Positions 59,082 through 64,000 of a stretch of DNA of 64,000 bases are shown here, piece by piece (position 1 is the stretch's first letter; the number at the start of each line of letters is the position of its first letter). Position numbers and translations under genes: made by a program. The notes under the pieces were generated by a model. It did not search any database. It was not told the origin of the DNA and saw only the letters and a list, made by a program, of their open reading frames with translations. The DNA is from Bordetella parapertussis. GTDB taxonomy: Bacteria; Pseudomonadota; Gammaproteobacteria; Burkholderiales; Burkholderiaceae_B. The stretch lies in assembly GCA_945895265.1 (NCBI GenBank), contig CAMDEF010000004.1, positions 62,001 through 126,000 on the forward strand, read 5' to 3'.

Positions 59082-61175
59082 TTAAATTTCGAGTGGATCT
59101 ACCTCAAGCTGCCATCGCACGCGACGTGCATCAGGCTGCTCGGGTAGTAATTTAAGCCAGTGTCGCAGCAACAATTGCAACGCAGGGCGATTAGTAGATT
59201 CAAGTAGCAACTGGGCTCGACACATATTGTCGACACGCACGATTCGTAACGGCACTGGGTCGTACAACGTCAGCACCACTTCAGTCTGATAATGCGCAGA
59301 TAACTTGCTTGCAAGCTCACGGGCATCACGTAAAAAATCAAGCGCAGCCGGCAGCTCGCGCGCCTCGGCGCTCAAAAGCGCTTGGTACGAAAAGGGGGGC
59401 AAGGCGGCGGCCTTGCGCTCTTGAAGCGAGTGTCGTGCGAAGCCAGCGTAATCGTGTTTCAGCAACGCCTGATAGACCGCTTGCTCTGGATAGCCCGTTT
59501 GTACAATGACCTCGCCGTGTCCGCTATGACGGCCAGCGCGCCCAGCGACCTGCATCAGCTGTGCGAATAAGCGTTCTGGCGCCCGAAAGTCTTGCGAAAA
59601 CAACATTGCATCGGCGTTGAGCACCCCCACCAACCCAAGATTCGCAAAGTCATGGCCCTTGGCTACCATTTGCGTGCCTACTAAAATATCGACCTCTCCG
59701 GCATGCACGCTGGCAAAGAGCGCTTGGGCCGAGCCTTTTTTACGAGTGCTGTCCGCGTCAATTCGCACCACCCGTGCCTCCGGAAACAATTCGGCGAGAT
59801 GCTCTTCGACCCTCTGTGTGCCTCGGCCCATCGGCTGTAAATCTTGATCGCCACAATCTGGACACGCCTTTGGCACATTTTGTGCCAGGCCACAATGATG
59901 ACAGTGCAGCTGCGCGCGTTGCGCCGTCAGTCGATGCAAGACAGTAAAAGTTGTGCACCTTGTACACTGACTCACCCAGCCGCACGAATTGCAATGTAAT
60001 GCAGGTGCGTAGCCCCGACGGTTTAAAAATATCAATACCTGTTCGTGGTTAGCAAGCCTCGCGCGCATCGCCTCTACAAGATGAGGGGACAAACCGTGGT
60101 CCATCTGTAAGCGTCGCGTATCGACCAAACGCACCGAGGGTAGTGTCACCGCGCGCGCGCGCGCGGGCAGGTCAAGCCTTTGGTAGATGGATTTTTCAGC
60201 GTTGGCCCAACTCTCGAGTGATGGAGTCGCAGAACCCAACACGACAGGAATGCCCAGATCATGCGCCCGCCAGACCGCCAGGTCTCGAGCCGAATAACGC
60301 AACCCATCCTGTTGTTTGTAAGAGGGATCGTGCTCTTCATCAACGATGATCAAACCAAGGTCGTCAAGCGGCGCAAAAATGGCTAAACGAGTACCGAGAA
60401 CAATGCGGGCCTCGCCGCGTTGCACACGCAACCAAGCGCGTAAGCGCTCACCATCCGACAGGGCACTGTGCATGACCGCGACTCCGTTCACGCCCGCTAC
60501 CGGCTCAAGACGCGCCCGTAAGGACTGCTCAAATTGTGGCGTGAGGTTAATCTCAGGTACTAACATCAACACGCGTTTGCCGCGCGCCAAGGTCTGTGCG
60601 GCCGCATGCAGATACACCTCTGTTTTGCCGCTTCCAGTCACCCCATAGAGCAGAAAGGTTTTGAAACCCGTTGCCGTCACGAGCGCTGTGACCGCCTGTT
60701 CTTGATGGCTGTTCAGTTGAGGCACGACCGAGGTTGCCGTAGCCTCTTGTTTAGAGGCGCGGCGCGCAGCAAGACGCACAACGGGGCCGGCGCCCGAGCG
60801 CTTGCCCTGATAAGAGGACACGCTGCGCAGGGGCATCGGCAGTGCGGGCAGAATCACTTCGCCTAACGGACGTTGATAATATTCAGCCGCGAAAGTCGCA
60901 AAATGCAGCCAACTTGAACTCAAAGGCGCGATATCTTTCAACACTACCAGCACGTCTTTAACCTTGCTGGGGTCATACCCAGGCACCTCTGGCAAGCCGA
61001 CGACAACGCCAATCATCTTGCGCCGCCCAAATGCAACAATGACGCGATCACCCACTTCAACAGGCTCGGTAGACCGATAGTCATATAAATCGGCCAAGGG
61101 CACGTCTAACGCAACTCGAACCCACTGTATCGTAGCGCTCGCTTGGACGCACTGGGTAGGAATAATGTCAGCCAT
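59082..61175 (-). CDS. priA: Primosomal replication restart helicase PriA
   Basis: Binds abandoned forks and reloads the replisome. An N-terminal 3'-DNA-end binding domain (to ~105), a winged helix, Walker A GVTGSGKTE near 180, Walker B 'LIIVDEEHDPSYKQ' and a zinc region with 'CNSCGWVSQCTRC' and 'CHHCG...CPDCG' are all present. 697 residues is normal. A (CG)7 tract encodes the RARAR stretch near residue 340. An unusually AT-rich 326-base gap with DnaA-box matches lies upstream. Confidence 0.95.
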   Translation of the reverse strand: MADIIPTQCVQASATIQWVRVALDVPLADLYDYRSTEPVEVGDRVIVAFGRRKMIGVVVGLPEVPGYDPSKVKDVLVVLKDIAPLSSSWLHFATFAAEYYQRPLGEVILPALPMPLRSVSSYQGKRSGAGPVVRLAARRASKQEATATSVVPQLNSHQEQAVTALVTATGFKTFLLYGVTGSGKTEVYLHAAAQTLARGKRVLMLVPEINLTPQFEQSLRARLEPVAGVNGVAVMHSALSDGERLRAWLRVQRGEARIVLGTRLAIFAPLDDLGLIIVDEEHDPSYKQQDGLRYSARDLAVWRAHDLGIPVVLGSATPSLESWANAEKSIYQRLDLPARARAVTLPSVRLVDTRRLQMDHGLSPHLVEAMRARLANHEQVLIFLNRRGYAPALHCNSCGWVSQCTRCTTFTVLHRLTAQRAQLHCHHCGLAQNVPKACPDCGDQDLQPMGRGTQRVEEHLAELFPEARVVRIDADSTRKKGSAQALFASVHAGEVDILVGTQMVAKGHDFANLGLVGVLNADAMLFSQDFRAPERLFAQLMQVAGRAGRHSGHGEVIVQTGYPEQAVYQALLKHDYAGFARHSLQERKAAALPPFSYQALLSAEARELPAALDFLRDARELASKLSAHYQTEVVLTLYDPVPLRIVRVDNMCRAQLLLESTNRPALQLLLRHWLKLLPEQPDARRVRWQLEVDPLEI
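60150..60163. repeat. (CG)7 dinucleotide tract inside priA
   Basis: A run of seven CG dinucleotides lies in frame in priA and encodes alternating Arg and Ala. Fourteen bases is not a multiple of three in unit terms, so slippage by one unit would break the frame. Confidence 0.9.
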
Positions 61176-61249
61176 GTAGTTAAAGTGGTTTCTTTGTTAA
61201 TGCACTAAAGTACTGAGAAACAGGGGTTTAAAAATAATTCCTTAGCCCC

Positions 61250-61258
61250 TGTGGATAA
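61250..61258 (-). promoter_or_regulatory. Perfect DnaA box
   Basis: TGTGGATAA is the reverse complement of TTATCCACA, the highest-affinity DnaA site. It lies 75 bases upstream of priA. Confidence 0.65.
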
Positions 61259-61425
61259 CTTTGGGGAAAACTCGTTTATACAAAACCGGTATTGCACAAT
61301 TTAGAACTGCATTGCAGCATTGTCTTTTTGAAAAAATTTACTTTTATTGTTTTTATTCAATGAGATACATCACCATTTCAAAGTGCTTATTAAAATTTAA
61401 GGGGTTTTACTAATTTTGCAAATTT

Positions 61426-61434
61426 TGTGCATAA
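61426..61434 (-). promoter_or_regulatory. DnaA box
   Basis: TGTGCATAA is the reverse complement of TTATGCACA, matching TTATNCACA, in the same orientation as the box at 61250 and 176 bases from it. Confidence 0.55.
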
Positions 61435-61501
61435 CTTACAAAAAAGTATCATTATTTCGCGGGGCTTTTCAAGCAAAATCGCCTCAAAAAGTACATCGTT
61501 G

Positions 61502-62590
61502 TTAGCTCTGGCTGCAATCACCATGAAACTGGGGGCTGTAAGCCCGAACTTCGTCTACCAACACAGCAACAGCTTCGGGTGGCGTGAATTGTGAAATGCC
61601 ATGTCCAAGATTAAACACATGCCCACCACGCCCAACCTCACCGTATGCCTCAAGCACACGGCGGACTTCTGCCCGAATTGCGGACTCGCCCCCAAAAAGT
61701 GCCATTGGATCGAGATTACCTTGAAAGGCTACCGAATCTGACAGGCGCTTTCTTGCGAGACTGAGGTCGACAGTCCAATCAAGCCCTACGGCATCGGCCC
61801 CGCATGCTGCTATTTGCTCAAGCCATTGTCCACCACCCTTGGTGAACACAATCGATGGAACAGTACGACCCTCGTGTTCTTTAATGAGTTGCTGCACCAC
61901 CTCACGGGTATAGTGCAACGAAAATTGTTGAAACAGTTGATCCGCAAGTACACCGCCCCAACTGTCAAAAATCATGACGGCCTGGGCGCCTGCTTTAATC
62001 TGGGCATTTAAATATTGGGCTGTTGTTTGAGCGTTAATCTGCAAAATACGGTGTAACAAATCAGGACGCGCATACAGCATACTTTTGATTAAGCGATAAT
62101 CGTCGCTCCCCTGGCCTTCGACCATGTAGCAGGCAACCGTAAACGGGCTGCCCGCAAAACCAATGAGCGGCACTCGTCCATTTAACTCAGTGCGTATCAG
62201 GCTGACTGCATCGAAAACATATTGCAGCTTTGCTAAATCGGGCACCTGCAGCTTGTTGACATCTTGCTCGGTACGCACCGGATGCGCGAACCGTGGGCCC
62301 TCACCTTGAGCAAACGAAAGCCCTAGACCCATTGCATCAGGCACGGTCAAGATATCTGAAAATAAGATCGCCGCGTCAAGATTAAAACGCTCAAGCGGCT
62401 GAAGCGTCACTTCAGCCGCATAACTTGGGCTCTGTGCCAAGCCCATAAATGAGCCGGCACGTGCGCGAGTCGCGTTGTATTCAGGCAGGTAACGCCCCGC
62501 TTGTCGCATTAACCACGTCGGGGTGTACGGTACCGCTTCACGTTTTAGTGCGCGCAAAAATACATCGTTTTGTAATGGTGTAGCGCCCAC
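61502..62590 (-). CDS. hemE: Uroporphyrinogen decarboxylase
   Basis: Converts uroporphyrinogen III to coproporphyrinogen III in heme synthesis. The N-terminal '[15 protein letters not shown]' holds the invariant Arg residues that bind substrate carboxylates; '[17 protein letters not shown]' holds the catalytic Asp; '[10 protein letters not shown]' and '[16 protein letters not shown]' are also conserved. 362 residues. The start is GTG, preceded by AAGGA. It is followed by the AT-rich gap and priA on the same strand. Confidence 0.96.
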   Translation of the reverse strand: MGATPLQNDVFLRALKREAVPYTPTWLMRQAGRYLPEYNATRARAGSFMGLAQSPSYAAEVTLQPLERFNLDAAILFSDILTVPDAMGLGLSFAQGEGPRFAHPVRTEQDVNKLQVPDLAKLQYVFDAVSLIRTELNGRVPLIGFAGSPFTVACYMVEGQGSDDYRLIKSMLYARPDLLHRILQINAQTTAQYLNAQIKAGAQAVMIFDSWGGVLADQLFQQFSLHYTREVVQQLIKEHEGRTVPSIVFTKGGGQWLEQIAACGADAVGLDWTVDLSLARKRLSDSVAFQGNLDPMALFGGESAIRAEVRRVLEAYGEVGRGGHVFNLGHGISQFTPPEAVAVLVDEVRAYSPQFHGDCSQS

Positions 62591-62613
62591 AGAGTTCCTT
62601 TTTAAAGTCGTAA

Positions 62614-62636
62614 GCTAGACATGCGTCGTGTCTAGC
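62614..62636. promoter_or_regulatory. 8-7-8 inverted repeat upstream of hemE
   Basis: GCTAGACA (62614-62621) and TGTCTAGC (62629-62636) are perfect inverted copies with a 7-base loop, between the stop of the pseudo-receiver regulator and the hemE start. It could be a hairpin terminator for the regulator (only a poor T run follows on the minus strand) or an operator for hemE. Confidence 0.45.
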
Positions 62637-62659
62637 CCTTCGATTATCAGACCACTATT

Positions 62660-63559
62660 TTACTCTTCGCTGTCGCCTTCTCGGTACAGTTCAGCAGCGA
62701 TGTCGTGTTTACGCATTAACGCCCAAAAGGCTCGCCTATGTTTACTTGAAGCTCGAGCCGCCATTGCAATGTTTCCGCCATGTTTGATTAACGCTTGGGT
62801 GATGTAGGTTCTCTCAAAATGACTGACAAGGTTATTTTTTGCGTCGCGAAAAGAACCTAACGGGCTAGCCTCATGGCGCACAGCGTTGAAGGCAATCGCA
62901 TTTTGAAGGGGTTGGTGCTCAACGCCTCGGCTAACGCTCGCCTTGACTGGTTTGGCATTTATAAACACCCGCGAACCATGGGCAGAGGTGCAGACAGCAG
63001 ATTTTCCCTTCAAACTCGGTCTCTGATCAATGGCTGAGGATTTGTGGTTCGTTTCAACCCCACCACTTGGCCATTCAGGCCCACTGTAGCTAGCCTCAGG
63101 CTCGCGCAAGATGCCGGGCCTTGGCACGCGCGAGACCGTCGTAAGTACGCGCGCACGAAACTCATCAAGGCACAAGGGCAATCTCACAAAATCAGACACA
63201 CCGAGTTCGAGCAGATCTTGCATGGCAGCAGACTTCAAGTTTTGAAAGATTCCAACGAGCGGTAAAAAGGGTCCGCGCGGGATCCTTGCGAGTGCTTGTC
63301 GCGTCCACGCCAACGTATCGACCGATACCGGCAGCAAGCACAAGTCAAACCGTCTCAGGCTAACGCTAGCCTGAGCAAGCGCTTGGACTGGCAACGTCAC
63401 AACGTCCTTTGTGCTGACCTCGAGGTCTTGTCCTGCCTCCCATTCAAGCTGGTGTAGCCTGACCCGAGTCAAAGCGGGTGCCGCCCCGTTCAGCACCTCT
63501 TCAAGCCACACATGGTGAGCAGCTAGCCTCAACACAGCGCAGTCTATTTGTTGTCGCAT
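62660..63559 (-). CDS. Regulator with pseudo-receiver and Fis-type HTH domain
   Basis: The protein has 299 residues. The C-terminal ~55 residues are a Fis/NtrC-type HTH: 'LVSHFERTYITQALIKHGGNIAMAARAS' (partly shown as 'FERTYITQALIKHGGN') then 'SKHRRAFWALMRKH'. The N-terminal ~150 residues resemble a receiver fold: 'DLCLLP' after the third strand and 'VSDFVRLPLCLDEFRARV' near its end, where the invariant Lys is Arg; acidic pocket residues are not evident. There is no AAA+ sigma-54 domain between them, only a ~80-residue polar linker. Probably a DNA-binding protein without phosphorylation control. GGAG lies seven bases before the ATG. Targets unknown; it lies between the atp operon end and hemE. 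Confidence 0.75.
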   Translation of the reverse strand: MRQQIDCAVLRLAAHHVWLEEVLNGAAPALTRVRLHQLEWEAGQDLEVSTKDVVTLPVQALAQASVSLRRFDLCLLPVSVDTLAWTRQALARIPRGPFLPLVGIFQNLKSAAMQDLLELGVSDFVRLPLCLDEFRARVLTTVSRVPRPGILREPEASYSGPEWPSGGVETNHKSSAIDQRPSLKGKSAVCTSAHGSRVFINAKPVKASVSRGVEHQPLQNAIAFNAVRHEASPLGSFRDAKNNLVSHFERTYITQALIKHGGNIAMAARASSKHRRAFWALMRKHDIAAELYREGDSEE

Positions 63560-63743
63560 CGTTTTTCTCCAAGCAAAAACCGCTAGGCTAGGCTTGATAT
63601 GCCTTGAAGAATAGTCGGAGTTAACGCATCAGCAGATTTACGAGGTCTGATACCGGCCGATGCGCTCACGATTCGCAGAGGCGATGGGCTGAGTCCATAC
63701 TATGCCCAACCCCAGGCGTGGTCGCGACAAGTCCTGAGAAAAC

Positions 63744-63767
63744 AAATGCGCCCACAAGGGCGCATTT
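63744..63767 (-). terminator. Strong intrinsic terminator of the atp operon
   Basis: AAATGCGCCC (63744-63753), loop ACAA, and GGGCGCATTT (63758-63767) make a perfect 10-bp stem, 44 bases after the atpC stop. On the minus strand it is followed by GTTTTCTC. Position and structure fit a rho-independent terminator of the ATP synthase operon. Confidence 0.85.
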
Positions 63768-63810
63768 ATTGTTGCAACAGGGCTGCCACCGTCGGCAGCG
63801 CGCCCTGCGC

Positions 63811-64000
63811 TTAGTGCTTGTTAGTTAACTCGCGAATACGACGAGCAGCTGAGGCTTGTGCCGCCAACATATCGAGTTCTGCTTTGACCACATCCATGCT
63901 GGCCTGATCTTTAGCGTTACGTAAGGCATCCTGAGCAGCTAGACGCGCAGCTTCGGCTTTCGACTCGTCAAGATCACCACCACGAATAGCAGTATCTGAC
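63811..64000 (-). CDS. atpC: ATP synthase epsilon subunit, C-terminal part
   Basis: The frame is open from the right edge to a TAA at 63811-63813, giving 62 visible residues. It contains '[21 protein letters not shown]' in part (seen as '[17 protein letters not shown]'), then '[19 protein letters not shown]' and a final '[10 protein letters not shown]', the helical C-terminal domain of the F1 epsilon subunit, which inhibits ATP hydrolysis. The N-terminal beta-sandwich and the rest of the atp operon lie outside the window. A strong terminator follows. Confidence 0.88.
   Translation of the reverse strand, partial: SDTAIRGGDLDESKAEAARLAAQDALRNAKDQASMDVVKAELDMLAAQASAARRIRELTNKH

Larger units (their letters stand above)
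61176..61501. other. AT-rich intergenic region with four DnaA-box-like sites
   Basis: No gene is visible in these 326 bases between hemE and priA. Strict matches to TTATNCACA (minus strand) lie at 61250-61258 and 61426-61434. One-mismatch matches to TTWTNCACA lie on the plus strand at 61276-61284 (TTATACAAA) and 61290-61298 (TATTGCACA). Between them is a markedly AT-rich stretch (about 61320-61440) with T and A runs. CAGGGG and CCCCTG (61221, 61245) form an inverted repeat beside the first box. The priA promoter must also lie here. Confidence 0.6.

Noticed and set aside
61176..61501. Main chromosomal origin (oriC)
   Set aside because: The DnaA-box cluster is real, but the genes on both sides run leftward, and the atp operon would be transcribed toward the origin, against the usual bias. 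I kept it as a finding only.

Overview
The window looks like a chromosomal segment of a betaproteobacterium of the order Burkholderiales, most likely an Alcaligenaceae relative (Bordetella/Pusillimonas/Orrella type). The evidence is gene content and order rather than any single marker: metX-metW-ampG, mreBCD-mrdA-rodA divergent from gatCAB, DUF3460-scpA-panC, hemE-priA beside the end of the atp operon, a Bug-family (TctC) binding protein, an NlpE-domain lipoprotein and a C-terminal ThiE domain of the Nudix-ThiE kind. By eye the G+C content is in the low-to-mid 50s. There is no rRNA, transposase, phage gene or CRISPR array. One tRNA gene (Arg, anticodon CCG) is present.

Layout. 1-9.2 kb: end of a ThiE-domain gene, then a four-gene minus-strand operon for a tripartite RND efflux pump (MdtA-like adaptor, MdtB- and MdtC-like pumps, NodT-type outer-membrane lipoprotein). 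9.2-14.7 kb: zapD, coaE and an unusual prepilin-peptidase-like gene, an NlpE-like lipoprotein, a stand-alone LuxR-type HTH gene, panC, scpA and a DUF3460 gene. 14.8-21.6 kb: a DHA2-type MFS exporter, then an amino-acid ABC transporter operon (aapJQMP) with a Bug-family binding protein at its end. 21.8-23.5 kb: ftsEX. 23.5-37.8 kb: a catabolic/transport region with an SDR, a peptide-type ABC transporter, an 888-residue double CoA-transferase, a thiolase-fold protein paired with a DUF35 Zn-ribbon/OB protein, and a fused indolepyruvate-type ferredoxin oxidoreductase. 38-50 kb: mutY, the rod-shape operon mreBCD-mrdA-rodA, gatCAB, pyrE and xthA. 50-57 kb: ampG, metW, metX, a second stand-alone HTH gene, a lipoprotein, gshA, tRNA-Arg and a membrane-anchored cytochrome c. 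57-64 kb: rep, priA, an AT-rich gap with DnaA-box matches, hemE, a pseudo-receiver/Fis-HTH regulator and the 3' end of atpC with a strong terminator.

How it fits together. Most genes lie on the minus strand, including the atp end, which suits an origin of replication to the right of the window and leftward replication. Housekeeping modules are conserved and compact, with many 4-base stop/start overlaps. The least explained parts are the 29.7-34.1 kb CoA-thioester cluster, where the fused CoA-transferase seems to have one dead half and the thiolase-fold enzyme lacks the usual Cys, and three short tandem repeats (40, 22 and 15 bp periods) that sit exactly at gene ends or starts at 16.3, 24.3 and 29.7 kb. 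I found no clearly novel defence or mobile system.
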